Positions 8,788 through 17,245 of a DNA stretch of 64,000 bases are shown one piece after another. Source of the stretch: Serpens sp964410065. Its GTDB lineage: Bacteria; Pseudomonadota; Gammaproteobacteria; Pseudomonadales; Pseudomonadaceae. A program made the position numbers and the translations under genes. Position 1 is the stretch's first letter, and every line of letters begins with the position of its first letter. The stretch covers positions 1 to 64,000 of the forward strand of contig CAYPFO010000008.1 in the NCBI GenBank assembly GCA_964410065.1, written 5' to 3'. The notes below the pieces were generated by a model. That model did no database searches and was not told the DNA's origin. It worked only from the letters and a program-made list of their open reading frames with translations.

Positions 8788-8954
8788 CTGCTCATTCGAA
8801 CGTTGGGAGCGAGCGTGAGGGCGCTTCGTGCCATAACAACTGCTGATCGCAGCAAGCTGCTCCGTACGAGATATTTTCTGCTTTGCTACACACCGATGGT
8901 GCCTGCTTGGCCGGTGCCGGTTCCATGGTTGCGCTACTCACGCGAGGAATGAAT

Positions 8955-9365
8955 ATGCAAGGTTCATGTCTGTGCGGGGCGATTCAGGTCAACGCAGAAG
9001 ACCATCATGAGATCAATGCCTGCCACTGCAGCATGTGCCGTCGCTGGGGCAGCGGGCCCATGCTGGCGGTGCACTGCGGACCCAATGTTCGAGTCACCGG
9101 CGACGTCAGGTCCTATCGCTCCTCGGAGTGGGCCGAGCGCGGTTTCTGTGCCACGTGTGGTACTCATCTTTTTTACCATCTGCTGCAATCGGGGGACTAC
9201 ATACTCTCGGCAGGGCTCTTTCAGTCGGGCGAATTTTTCATGACGGGGCAGATCTTCATCGATGAAAAGCCTGACTACTATGCATTCGCCAACGAAACAC
9301 CCACGCTGACCGGCGCTGAGGTGTTCGCGCAGTTCGCACCCGGTGAAGACGGAGCGGCTACGTAG
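8955..9365 (+). CDS. GFA-family (CENP-V/GFA) zinc protein
   Basis: The 136-residue product carries the full cysteine pattern of the glutathione-dependent formaldehyde-activating fold: CLCG near the N-terminus, CHCSMC, and CATCGTHLFY. These bind two structural or catalytic zinc ions. The start at 8955 is chosen because GAGG lies 7 bases upstream; the ATG two codons earlier is too close to it. Despite the family name, most members have no proven formaldehyde activity. It is followed 39 bases later by a glyoxalase-like gene on the same strand, so the two may be co-transcribed. Confidence 0.9.
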   Translation: MQGSCLCGAIQVNAEDHHEINACHCSMCRRWGSGPMLAVHCGPNVRVTGDVRSYRSSEWAERGFCATCGTHLFYHLLQSGDYILSAGLFQSGEFFMTGQIFIDEKPDYYAFANETPTLTGAEVFAQFAPGEDGAAT

Positions 9366-9404
9366 TCCAACTCGGCGCAGCTGTTAGGACATAGGATTCT
9401 GACC

Positions 9405-10202
9405 ATGAGCGATCCCTTCGTTGCACGCGTCGGCGCCGTCTTCAGTGCTGACATAGCAATTCCTGAACACGCCCAAACGCTCCGTTTCTACTCGCGCGTA
9501 CTGACCACGGGGACGCATCCGCTGTGGCGTGAAGATCTGATGAATAACCTGGGCATGCCCATCATCGGGCTAGGCGAGCGCACCGAGGATTACGCTCATC
9601 TCCCGATCCAGTGGATGCCACATATTCAGGTCGCCGATGTGGCGACCAGCGTGCAGCGTGCGCTTGATCTGGGTGGCAGCGTACTGGTGCACGCCCGGAC
9701 AGAAGACGGCGCCAGCCAATGGGCTGTGCTGCTCGATCCGTTTGGGGCCGCGTTCGGGATCATTCCGCTTGTGCCCGTGGATGCGATATCCCAAGGCGCC
9801 GGAGACGCATTGCCAGACACAGCCCCGCCCATGGGGCGTATCTACTGGCTCGACCTGACGGTCGCCGATGCCATCGCAGCGAGCGATTTTTATCGGCAGG
9901 TCGTTGGTTGGTCGGTACAAAGCGTTGAGATGAATGAACACGGCGAACGCTACACCGACTGCAACCTGCTGGCTGACGATGGAAAACCGGTGGCGCGAAT
10001 ACGTCATGCCCGTGGCGTGAATGCCGGCCTGCCGCCGGTCTGGATGATGTACCTGCCGGTGGACGACCTCGCTGAAAGCCTTCTCTGTGTGGAAGAGGAA
10101 GGAGGCGTCATCATCAAGGCAGAACAACGGGAAGGTGGCGAATACGCCTATGCGGCGATCCGGGATCCGGCTGGGGCGTGCTTTGCGTTGATACCAGGGT
10201 AA
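9405..10202 (+). CDS. Two-domain VOC (glyoxalase/dioxygenase superfamily) protein
   Basis: The 265-residue product consists of two consecutive VOC (beta-alpha-beta-beta-beta) modules, about 10-125 and 140-262. Each ends with the DPFGAAFGIIPL / DPAGACFALIPG signature of glyoxalase-like proteins. VOC proteins use paired modules to build a metal site for lyase, isomerase or antibiotic-resistance functions. The metal ligands and substrate are not obvious here. It lies in a same-strand run GFA - VOC - isochorismatase-like with short gaps (39 and 42 bases to the next start codons). Confidence 0.87.
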   Translation: MSDPFVARVGAVFSADIAIPEHAQTLRFYSRVLTTGTHPLWREDLMNNLGMPIIGLGERTEDYAHLPIQWMPHIQVADVATSVQRALDLGGSVLVHARTEDGASQWAVLLDPFGAAFGIIPLVPVDAISQGAGDALPDTAPPMGRIYWLDLTVADAIAASDFYRQVVGWSVQSVEMNEHGERYTDCNLLADDGKPVARIRHARGVNAGLPPVWMMYLPVDDLAESLLCVEEEGGVIIKAEQREGGEYAYAAIRDPAGACFALIPG

Positions 10203-10244
10203 AAGGCCGTGGGTAGCCCCGCCAGCTCAAGTCAGGGAAGAAAA

Positions 10245-10826
10245 ATGACGTTGCCTCTAACAGCAGCACTGATGATCATCGACGTTCAAAAGGCGATTGA
10301 TCATCCGAGCTGGGGTCGTAGAAACAACCCTCAGGCCGAAGAGAATATGGGGCATTTGCTGGCAGCCTGGCGTCGTACCGGGCGGCCCATCATTCATGTG
10401 CGCCATCTCTCGCGCGAGCCTGGGTCCAGCTATCGCCCCGGCCAGGAAGGCTGTGAATTCAAGGAGGTGGTGCAGCCCCAAGCAGGCGAGGTGGTAATCA
10501 CCAAACACACGAATAGTGCGTTTATCGACACTGAGCTGGAGCGTGTGCTGCGCCAAGGAAACATACGCACGTTGGTCATCTGTGGGGTCATCACCAACAA
10601 TTCGGTGGAAACCACAGCGCGCATGGCTGGCAATCTTGGCTACAAAACCTATGTGGTCTCAGATGCCACGGCCACCTTTGAGAAGGTGGACTTCTACGGG
10701 CAGTTGCGCACCGCAGAGGAGGTACAGGCTCTGTCGCTGGCCAACCTGAATGGGGAGTACGCCACAGTAGTCTCCAGCGCGGAACTCTTGCGTGAAATCC
10801 AAGAGAGCAACAGCGAGCAACGCTGA
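10245..10826 (+). CDS. Isochorismatase-like hydrolase with Ser at the usual Cys position
   Basis: The 193-residue product has the isochorismatase/cysteine hydrolase fold: catalytic Asp in MIIDVQ (residue 13), catalytic Lys in VITKHTNSAF, and the loop CGVITNNSVETTARMAGNLG. In most cysteine hydrolases of this fold that loop reads TxxCVxxTAR. Here Ser replaces the nucleophilic Cys, so the chemistry may differ from amidohydrolysis. The start at 10245 is supported by AGGGAAG upstream; a longer frame begins at 10209 without a ribosome site. A decayed LysR regulator tail directly follows. Confidence 0.88.
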   Translation: MTLPLTAALMIIDVQKAIDHPSWGRRNNPQAEENMGHLLAAWRRTGRPIIHVRHLSREPGSSYRPGQEGCEFKEVVQPQAGEVVITKHTNSAFIDTELERVLRQGNIRTLVICGVITNNSVETTARMAGNLGYKTYVVSDATATFEKVDFYGQLRTAEEVQALSLANLNGEYATVVSSAELLREIQESNSEQR

Positions 10827-10829
10827 CAG

Positions 10830-10909
10830 GCCATCATCTACCCGGCGGATCGCACCCAAACGGCGAAATTGAAAACCTTCGTCAGCATGTCATGGAGGCG
10901 TTGGGCTAA
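10830..10909 (+). pseudogene. Remnant of a LysR-type regulator C-terminus
   Basis: Directly after the isochorismatase stop, the frame reads AIIYPADRTQTAKLKTFV, which is typical of the last strand and helix of LysR effector domains. Then, after a one-base shift, it reads QHVMEALG and a TAA at 10907. Only about 26 codons remain and nothing of the HTH or effector core is present. I read this as the frameshifted end of a deleted LysR gene that probably once controlled or neighboured the hydrolase. The match is short, so this is tentative. Confidence 0.45.
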
Positions 10910-10934
10910 CGAACCGCGCCCCGCCCCTTAACGC

Positions 10935-10965
10935 AAAAGGCAGAACCGACGTTCTGCCTTTTTTA
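10935..10965 (+). terminator. Rho-independent terminator
   Basis: A perfect 12-bp stem, AAAAGGCAGAAC / GTTCTGCCTTTT, with loop CGAC is followed by further T residues. It lies between the isochorismatase region (+) and the convergent gene ending at 10988 and can serve both strands. Confidence 0.9.
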
Positions 10966-10987
10966 TGCATGCTCACCGTTAGGAAGA

Positions 10988-13144
10988 TTACGCCACCGGA
11001 CTTATGGCCAACCCAGCGATCCAGCCGAAATACCAGGCACAACCCGCCACGCCCGCCACGATCACCAGCGCCAAGACCCAGGGCCACAGCCGTCGCTGCT
11101 GGGCATAGGGGTCTTGCAGGGAGCGCGCCGAGCCTGCCGGCAAGTGGGCCAGTTGGGTCAGCGTCGCGCCAAAGCCGATGCTGATCTTGGCTTGGGTGTT
11201 CACCGCCCAGCCATTGGCATCGAGAATCGGACCCAGGTTGCGGCGGCGCAGTTTGAACCAAGCCATCAGCATCGACGGGCCGGAGACGGCCAGGATCACG
11301 CCGGCGACCACCAGTGGTAATTGCCACCAGTGCAGCGCCAGCAAGCCGGCCATGGCAGTAGCCAAGGCCGTGCCCAGCGCGCCGACGGCCAGGCCGATGG
11401 CGGCGAAGATACCGGCGAATTTGGCGATGTCGAAGGTTTTCGCGGCAGCGCCGGCCTCTGCAGGCGCAGCGGCTGTGGTGCCCACGGAGGTGGCAGCGGT
11501 ATTGACCAGTTCAGCATCGCGGGTGGCGGCGAACTTCTGGATCTGCTCGGACACCAGCGTGGAAATGCGCCGGTACGGTGACCAGAACGCCTCACGAATG
11601 CTGATCGCGTTGGGGATGACCTTGACCACGGTGGCATCCCAGTCAATGCCATCGCGGTCGTAGAACAGGCCATTGCGCCCGACCAACAGTTCACCTTCGG
11701 CACCAGCGGTGACCGCCGCGACGATGTTCAGGCTGTCCCGGCCCTTGATCGGTTGTCCGCGTCGGGTGCAGGTGCAATACAGCAGGAAGCTGCTGCTGTT
11801 GGCGGCGACTTTGCTGTGGGCGTCCACCGAGTCGATTTCCACCACCAGGTCGCAGCTCTTGCCGTCGATGTACAGCGTGCCGGCCTGGAACACGGCTTTT
11901 TCGCGTCGCCCGTAGAAGTTTTCGAAGGACACGAAATTCTTCAGCAGGGTCACCAGGCCGCGCTTGAAACGCAGCAGTTTGTCCAGTTCCACCAGGCCGT
12001 CGGCGGCCTCAGCCACCTCTTTATCCTGGGCGACCAAGGCCAGCAATTTGTCCTGGATGCCGTGCTCCACCAGCCAGACGATGCGCGCCGCATCGAGTTT
12101 CTGCAGGATCACCACATCCGGCTTGGCGGCCTGCCAGGCGAAGTAGTCGTTGCACTTGGCGAGCAGCGAGCGCCATTGCTGCTTGGTAATGGCCTCCACA
12201 TCGCCCAGCACCGGCTGCACCACATGCTCGCGCAAGGCGTGGATGGCGCCGCTCCAGGCGGGGTTGATACCGCGGCCCAACGGTAGGCTTTCACCATGGT
12301 GCACGCCCGCCAGCGGCAGCGTGGCGATCTCACCGGCATTGGCCAGGCTCATCGACGACAAGCGCACCAGCTCGGACTCCTGGCCGTTCATCAGACTCGC
12401 CGCACGGGGGTCGAAGGCGGCCATGTCAACACGGGTGAAGTAATCCTCGACCTTTTCGCGCAGCGCGCTGATGGCGGCAATCGCCTCGCCGGTGAGTTCG
12501 CCAAAGGGCTGCAGGCTGGCTTCGATGGCGCGTTGTTCCCAGGCGTAGACCTGTTGGGCCTGGGCGAAGAAGGCACTGATCGAGGCCTCCGAGACAGCCG
12601 GCGCGCCGCTGCGGTCGGTTTCGGCGCCCAGGCAGGCAATGATGTCGGCAATCGCCGCTTTCAGGCTGGCGTCGTCGGTAAGGGCCTCGGGCACCAACCC
12701 ATCGCCATTGGCCTCGCACGGCGGGAACAGTTTGTTCAGGTCGTCGGTATCGGCAGCGTCGAGGTTGTGATTGTCATCGCGCCCCAACACGGCGAGCAGC
12801 CGCTGCGCGGTCACGGTCAAGCGCTGGCCGACGGCGTCGTCCTTGAACGCCGCCAGGGTTACCGGCGCGTCACTGAACAGCAAACCCGGATCGGCCAGGC
12901 GCGCCAGCGTCCAGTCCACCGCATCCAGTACGGCCGGCGCGCGGATGCGGCCATCCTTGTTGCCATCGAGGTATTCCAGCAGGCGCGGATCGAGCTCGAG
13001 ATTCTTCGTCGGACAGGCCAGCGTGGCCCACAGCTTCTGGTCGAGACCGCGTAGCGCAGCGAGGTCTTCCGGCGATTCCAGTTGGACCTGATCAAACCCG
13101 CCGGCGCTAAAGAAACGCCAGCGGTGTGGTTTTTCGTGGGTCAT
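10988..13144 (-). CDS. Large EF-hand-like membrane protein of unknown function
   Basis: The 718-residue product begins MTHEKPHRWRFFSAGGFDQV. It shows EF-hand-like acidic loops at about 60-65 (DGNKDG), 123-128 (DDNHNL) and 144-149 (EANGDG). The middle is a long soluble region, and the C-terminus holds three to four hydrophobic segments (around residues 595-650, then a final pair near 680-718). No enzyme motif is recognised. I place the start at 13144, behind AAGGA; an ATG at 13195 is possible but adds a poorly conserved-looking extension. Calcium binding is inferred from the loops, which lack the usual final Glu. It stands alone between a terminator and the acetyltransferase gene. Confidence 0.75.
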   Translation of the reverse strand: MTHEKPHRWRFFSAGGFDQVQLESPEDLAALRGLDQKLWATLACPTKNLELDPRLLEYLDGNKDGRIRAPAVLDAVDWTLARLADPGLLFSDAPVTLAAFKDDAVGQRLTVTAQRLLAVLGRDDNHNLDAADTDDLNKLFPPCEANGDGLVPEALTDDASLKAAIADIIACLGAETDRSGAPAVSEASISAFFAQAQQVYAWEQRAIEASLQPFGELTGEAIAAISALREKVEDYFTRVDMAAFDPRAASLMNGQESELVRLSSMSLANAGEIATLPLAGVHHGESLPLGRGINPAWSGAIHALREHVVQPVLGDVEAITKQQWRSLLAKCNDYFAWQAAKPDVVILQKLDAARIVWLVEHGIQDKLLALVAQDKEVAEAADGLVELDKLLRFKRGLVTLLKNFVSFENFYGRREKAVFQAGTLYIDGKSCDLVVEIDSVDAHSKVAANSSSFLLYCTCTRRGQPIKGRDSLNIVAAVTAGAEGELLVGRNGLFYDRDGIDWDATVVKVIPNAISIREAFWSPYRRISTLVSEQIQKFAATRDAELVNTAATSVGTTAAAPAEAGAAAKTFDIAKFAGIFAAIGLAVGALGTALATAMAGLLALHWWQLPLVVAGVILAVSGPSMLMAWFKLRRRNLGPILDANGWAVNTQAKISIGFGATLTQLAHLPAGSARSLQDPYAQQRRLWPWVLALVIVAGVAGCAWYFGWIAGLAISPVA

Positions 13145-13380
13145 GCGAACGACATCCTTGAAGAATATTGTCGAGAAAAAAGGGGCCATTTTCACCGTTC
13201 AGCGGTTGTTCCGAGCAAGCCGCGACGACATACGGCACATCTGGCAAGCCGCCTTCGACCCACCGAACGCGGTGTGGTTCGCCTGACATTGTATGCGCCC
13301 TGTAGCGCAGCGCAGTGGCAGCTGTCACTGGGGCCTGCTTCCGAGCCCCCTGGCTCCTACAGCACCCCGCGTTCAGTCCG

Positions 13381-13950
13381 TTAGCGGGATGAATCCACCA
13401 AGTTCCGCACGACACGGCAGGGATTGCCGGCGGCCAGAACGCCGGCCGGTAAATCGCGGGTGACCACGCTGCCCGCGCCCACCACGGTGCCGGCACCGAT
13501 GCGTACACCGGGGCATAGAATCGCCCCGCCACCAATCCACACGTCATCGCCGATCACAATGGGCTTACCGAGCTCCAGGCCGCTTCGCCGCTCAGCTGCA
13601 CTCAGCCGGTGGGTGGCCGCGTAAATCTGCACGGCAGGCCCACACAATACCCGCGAACCGATACGAACCGGCGCGACATCCAGCACAACACAGTTGAAGT
13701 TGAAATACACATCGTCGCCCAGCGTGATGTTGCTGCCGTAGTCGCAGAAAAACGGCGGTTCGATCCAGGCGTTACTGCCCTGGGTCGGTATCAACATTCC
13801 GAGCAGGTGGGCGCGTTCTTCCCGCTGCTCGTCGCCCGTGTCGTTGAAACGCTTGAGCAACAACCGGGCCTGCTGGCGCTCTGCGCACAATTGGGGATCC
13901 TGCGGATCGTAGAGGTCACCGTCGAGCATTTTTTCTTTTTCCGTCGTCAT
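13381..13950 (-). CDS. maa: Maltose/galactoside-type O-acetyltransferase
   Basis: The 189-residue hexapeptide-repeat acetyltransferase has the Mac N-terminal motif EKEKMLDGDLYDPQDPQL and the trimer-forming left-handed helix (IGDDVWIGGGAILCPGVRIG, then GAGTVVGAGSVVTRDLPAG). The catalytic His lies in AATHRLS. It transfers acetyl groups from acetyl-CoA to sugars, typically maltose or glucose. Length and motifs match the Maa/LacA/NodL family closely. The true substrate is not known from sequence. Confidence 0.92.
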   Translation of the reverse strand: MTTEKEKMLDGDLYDPQDPQLCAERQQARLLLKRFNDTGDEQREERAHLLGMLIPTQGSNAWIEPPFFCDYGSNITLGDDVYFNFNCVVLDVAPVRIGSRVLCGPAVQIYAATHRLSAAERRSGLELGKPIVIGDDVWIGGGAILCPGVRIGAGTVVGAGSVVTRDLPAGVLAAGNPCRVVRNLVDSSR

Positions 13951-14100
13951 CGCGCAGTCTCTGAAGAGAAGCGAGCCTGTCTGCTGGCTCGATATGAGTC
14001 GGCACTCGCTGCCTCTATGGGCCTGCTCACGCGGCTAACGTTCGGTCCCGCTTATCGGGCCCTTGATTTCGATCAACCCGGCTCCAGGCAATTCGCGCTA

Positions 14101-14126
14101 GCGTGATATACACGTTTATATTGCGC
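14101..14126 (+). promoter_or_regulatory. ModE (molybdate) operator upstream of modA
   Basis: GCGTGATATA - CACGTT - TATATTGCGC is an inverted repeat with 8 of 10 matching positions and a 6-base spacer. It fits the known ModE box pattern CGnTATATA-N6-TATATnnCG. It lies 34 bases upstream of the modA start, where a bound repressor would block transcription when molybdate is plentiful. The regulator is encoded by the last gene of the same operon. Confidence 0.82.
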
Positions 14127-14160
14127 TACAGCACAACGCCGCGTGCGGAGAAGATTAAAA

Positions 14161-14913
14161 ATGCCACTTTTGTTGCAACGGCTGCTGGCCGGCTTGGCCT
14201 TTCTGGCCATCGGCGGCGGCGCCCAGGCCGGCGCATTTACGGTTTCTGCCGCCTCCAGCCTGACCAATGCCTTCAAAGAAATCGCCCGCAGCTATGAAGC
14301 CGCACACAGCGACACCCGGGTGCTGCTGAACTTTGGCGCTTCAGGGTCATTGCTGCAGCAGATCGCCAAGGGCGCGCCGGTGGATGTGTTCGCCTCCGCC
14401 GACCAGGAAACCATGGATCAGGCGGCACAACGGCAGCTGATTGATCCAGGCTCGCGACGGGACTTCGCCACCAACAATCTGGTGGTGGTCGTACCGAGTG
14501 CCAGCCAACTGAATCTCAACACCCTCGCAGACCTCACGCAGGCAGACGTGGAGAAGATCGCCATCGGCAACCCGGCCAGCGTGCCGGTCGGTCGTTACAG
14601 TCAGCAAGCGTTGCATGCGGCAAGCCACTGGGCGGCTCTGCAGACCAAAGCGATCACCACTCAGAACGTGCGTCAGTCCCTGAATTACGTGGCGCGCGGC
14701 GAGGTGGCAGCCGGTTTCGTTTACGCCACCGATGCCCGTGGAGTAGACACAGTCAAAGTCGCTTTCGTCGTGCCGCTCGATGGGGCCATCCGCTACCCGA
14801 TTGCCCGGGTGGCCGACAGCGCCCATGCCGACGAAGCGCAGCGTTTCATCGCCTACGTACAGTCGCCAGCCGGCCAGGCAATTCTTGCCCGGTTCGGTTT
14901 CAAGCAGCCCTGA
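14161..14913 (+). CDS. modA: Molybdate ABC transporter substrate-binding protein
   Basis: The 250-residue periplasmic protein has a signal peptide (LLQRLLAGLAFLAIGG, cleavage near AQA) and ModA motifs: TVSAASSLTNAFKEIA, NFGASGSLLQQIAKGAPVD, VFASADQETMDQA, and IGNPASVPVGRYSQQAL. It captures molybdate (or tungstate) for ModBC. The ATG at 14161 is preferred, with GGAG 10 bases upstream; an upstream GTG at 14143 overlaps that site. It is the first gene of modABC-modE, behind a ModE operator. Confidence 0.95.
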   Translation: MPLLLQRLLAGLAFLAIGGGAQAGAFTVSAASSLTNAFKEIARSYEAAHSDTRVLLNFGASGSLLQQIAKGAPVDVFASADQETMDQAAQRQLIDPGSRRDFATNNLVVVVPSASQLNLNTLADLTQADVEKIAIGNPASVPVGRYSQQALHAASHWAALQTKAITTQNVRQSLNYVARGEVAAGFVYATDARGVDTVKVAFVVPLDGAIRYPIARVADSAHADEAQRFIAYVQSPAGQAILARFGFKQP

Positions 14914-14923
14914 GGGCTCGGGT

Positions 14924-15595
14924 ATGGAATCGGTCTGGATCGCCCTCGCCCTGTCGCTGAAAGTCGCCGGCTGGGCTACCGCCATCACCCTGGTACTTGG
15001 CGTGGCCGTGGGGTATATGCTGGCGCGCGCGCGTTTTCCCGGTCGTGATCTGCTGGATACCCTACTGACGCTGCCGATGGTCATGCCGCCCACCGTGCTC
15101 GGTTACTACCTGCTGGTGTTGCTCGGCAAACGCAGCACCTTTGGCGCCTGGCTGCATGACAGCTTCGGCATCAATCTGATCTTCACTTGGCAAGGGGCGG
15201 TGATCGCCGCGTCCATCGTCGCCTTTCCGCTAGTGTTCAAGCCGGCGCGCGCTGCGTTCGAGGCGGTGGACGGCCAATTGGAACAGGCCGCGCGGGTGCT
15301 CGGACTCTCCGAGCTGGCGGTGTTTTTTCGCGTCACCCTGCCGCTGGCCTGGCGCGGCATTTTGGCCGGTGTGTTGCTGGCCTTCGCCCGCGCGCTGGGC
15401 GAGTTCGGCGCCACGCTGATGGTCGCCGGCAGTATTCCCGGCAAGACCCAAACTTTGTCCATTGCGGTCTATGAGGCGGTGCAGTCTGGCCAGGACGATA
15501 CGGCCAATCTGCTGGTGCTGATCACCTCGGCGGTCTGCGTAACCGTGCTGCTGATTGCCGGGCGCTTGGCCCCCGGGCGCATCGCCAACCGCTGA
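14924..15595 (+). CDS. modB: Molybdate ABC transporter permease
   Basis: This 223-residue integral membrane protein has five to six spans and the permease EAA-type loop AARVLGLSELAVFFRVTLPLAWRGILAG, plus the ModB-typical ALGEFGATLMVAGSIPGKTQT. It forms the inner-membrane channel for molybdate. Its start lies 10 bases after the modA stop, and modC follows 12 bases after its own stop, indicating one transcript. Confidence 0.95.
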   Translation: MESVWIALALSLKVAGWATAITLVLGVAVGYMLARARFPGRDLLDTLLTLPMVMPPTVLGYYLLVLLGKRSTFGAWLHDSFGINLIFTWQGAVIAASIVAFPLVFKPARAAFEAVDGQLEQAARVLGLSELAVFFRVTLPLAWRGILAGVLLAFARALGEFGATLMVAGSIPGKTQTLSIAVYEAVQSGQDDTANLLVLITSAVCVTVLLIAGRLAPGRIANR

Positions 15596-15607
15596 CGGAG
15601 CCTGACC

Positions 15608-16315
15608 ATGCAGCTGGATATCGACCTTCAAAAAACCCTCAAATCCACCAGGCGCAGCTTCCATTTGCAGGTGCGCTTCCAGACTGACAGTCAGCGGCTG
15701 GTAATCCTCGGCCCCTCCGGCTCGGGCAAAAGCCTGCTGCTCAAAGCAATTGCGGGGCTGATGCGCCCCGATCAGGGGCATATCCGCCTGGACGGCACCA
15801 CCTTGTTCGACCGCGCGGCAAAGCTCGACCTACCGACGCAGGCGCGGCAGATCGCCTATCTGTTTCAGGATTACGCGCTGTTTCCGCACCTTAACGTGCG
15901 GCAAAACATCGGTTTCGGCCTGAGCCGCGGCCTGCTCAATCCACGCGCCACGCTCCAGCATGAGGCTGTCGAGTATTGGCTGGACGCCTTCGAGCTACGC
16001 CCGGTGGCCGACCAGTTGCCCGACGAACTCTCCGGCGGCCAGCGCCAACGCACCGCCCTGGCGCGAGCACTGATCGCCAAGCCCAGGGCGCTGCTGCTCG
16101 ACGAACCTTTTTCGGCCCTCGATCCGCAGTTGCGCATCCACATGCGCCGCGAACTGGATGAACTGCAACGGCGCTTGCAGGTACCCATGCTGCTGATTAC
16201 CCACGATCCCGAAGACGCCGAGGTGTTCGGCGATCAGGTATTGCATTTACGCGACGGAATGATCGAAGACGCCGCGATCCATCCGGGTCAGGACACCTGG
16301 CGAGGAATCGTTTGA
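15608..16315 (+). CDS. modC: Molybdate ABC transporter ATP-binding protein, lacking the C-terminal Mop domain
   Basis: The ATPase has Walker A GPSGSGKS (35-42), Q-loop FQDYALF, signature LSGGQRQR, Walker B LLLDEPFSALD and switch His in LLITHDPED. At 235 residues it is much shorter than the roughly 350-residue ModC proteins that end in a molybdate-binding Mop/TOBE domain, so trans-inhibition by molybdate through that domain is not expected. It energises ModB. The stop is one base from the modE start, so translation of the two genes is probably coupled. Confidence 0.93.
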   Translation: MQLDIDLQKTLKSTRRSFHLQVRFQTDSQRLVILGPSGSGKSLLLKAIAGLMRPDQGHIRLDGTTLFDRAAKLDLPTQARQIAYLFQDYALFPHLNVRQNIGFGLSRGLLNPRATLQHEAVEYWLDAFELRPVADQLPDELSGGQRQRTALARALIAKPRALLLDEPFSALDPQLRIHMRRELDELQRRLQVPMLLITHDPEDAEVFGDQVLHLRDGMIEDAAIHPGQDTWRGIV

Positions 16316-16316
16316 T

Positions 16317-17129
16317 ATGAAAGCGAAAGACAACGCCATCGAACTGCACGGCTCGCTCTGGATGACCGTTGATGGCGAAAAATTCGGCGGCGAAAACCGC
16401 GTCGCACTGTTGGCCGCTATCGCTGAATGCGGCTCGATTACCCAGGCCGCCAAGGCCGTCAGGATGAGCTACAAGGCCGCCTGGGATGCCATCGACACCA
16501 TGAACAACCTGGCCGGCGAGCCGCTGGTGGAGCGTGTGGCCGGTGGCAAGGGCGGCGGTGGCACACACCTGACGCTGCGGGGCGAGCAACTGGTGGCGAA
16601 CTTTCGCACCCTGGAGCGGGAGCACCGGCGTTTCATCGAGCAATTGGGCCAGCAAGCCGAAGGGCTGGCTTACGACTACCTGCTGATCAGGCACATGAGC
16701 ATGAAAACCAGTGCACGCAATCAATTCCTCGGCACCGTGACCCAAGTGAAAACCGGGGCAGTGAACGATGAAGTCGAACTGGAAATCGTCGGCGGCCAAA
16801 AGCTGATAGCCATCGTCACCCACGAAAGCACCGAAAGCCTGTGCCTGAAACCCGGCACCGAGGCCTTTGCGCTGGTCAAATCCTCGTCGGTGATTCTGGT
16901 CACCGAGGAGGACGAGGCACGCTTCTCTGCCCGCAATCGCCTGACCGGCACTATCGCGCGCATTCAGCCCGGCGCAGTGAACACCGAAGTGGTCATTGAC
17001 CTTGCCGGTGGCGCGACCCTGGCCGCCATCGTCACCCGCGACAGCTGCGATGACTTGGCACTGACCGTGGGCAAACGCGCCACGGCGATCTTCAAGGCTT
17101 CCAGCGTGATCATCGGCGTGCCGGCGTGA
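16317..17129 (+). CDS. modE: Molybdate-responsive transcriptional regulator ModE
   Basis: The 270-residue protein has an N-terminal LysR-like winged helix (about 20-85: IAECGSITQAAKAVRMSYKAAWDAIDTMNN). Two tandem Mop modules follow at about 130-195 and 200-265, each starting SARNxxxGTxxxxxxGAVNxEV. ModE binds molybdate in the di-Mop unit and then represses mod genes or activates molybdoenzyme genes. Its place as the last gene of modABC and the operator ahead of modA imply autoregulation. Confidence 0.94.
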   Translation: MKAKDNAIELHGSLWMTVDGEKFGGENRVALLAAIAECGSITQAAKAVRMSYKAAWDAIDTMNNLAGEPLVERVAGGKGGGGTHLTLRGEQLVANFRTLEREHRRFIEQLGQQAEGLAYDYLLIRHMSMKTSARNQFLGTVTQVKTGAVNDEVELEIVGGQKLIAIVTHESTESLCLKPGTEAFALVKSSSVILVTEEDEARFSARNRLTGTIARIQPGAVNTEVVIDLAGGATLAAIVTRDSCDDLALTVGKRATAIFKASSVIIGVPA

Positions 17130-17149
17130 TCCGCACCCTGTCCAAACAG

Positions 17150-17236
17150 TAGGGTGGATGTCGTCTTTTACATCCACCGAAACTCCGCCCGGTGGATCGC
17201 CACCCCTGTGGATCGATAAAGCGCGATCCACCTACT
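17150..17236. repeat. Extragenic repeat, GTAGGGTGGATGTCG family
   Basis: AGGGTGGATGTCGTCTTTTA and CATCCACC are followed by GGTGGATCGCCACCC and GCGCGATCCACC, the same order as at 8684. It occupies the gap between convergent modE and the DAHP synthase gene and may act as a bidirectional transcript end. Confidence 0.75.
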
Positions 17237-17245
17237 GTTTGCGCC

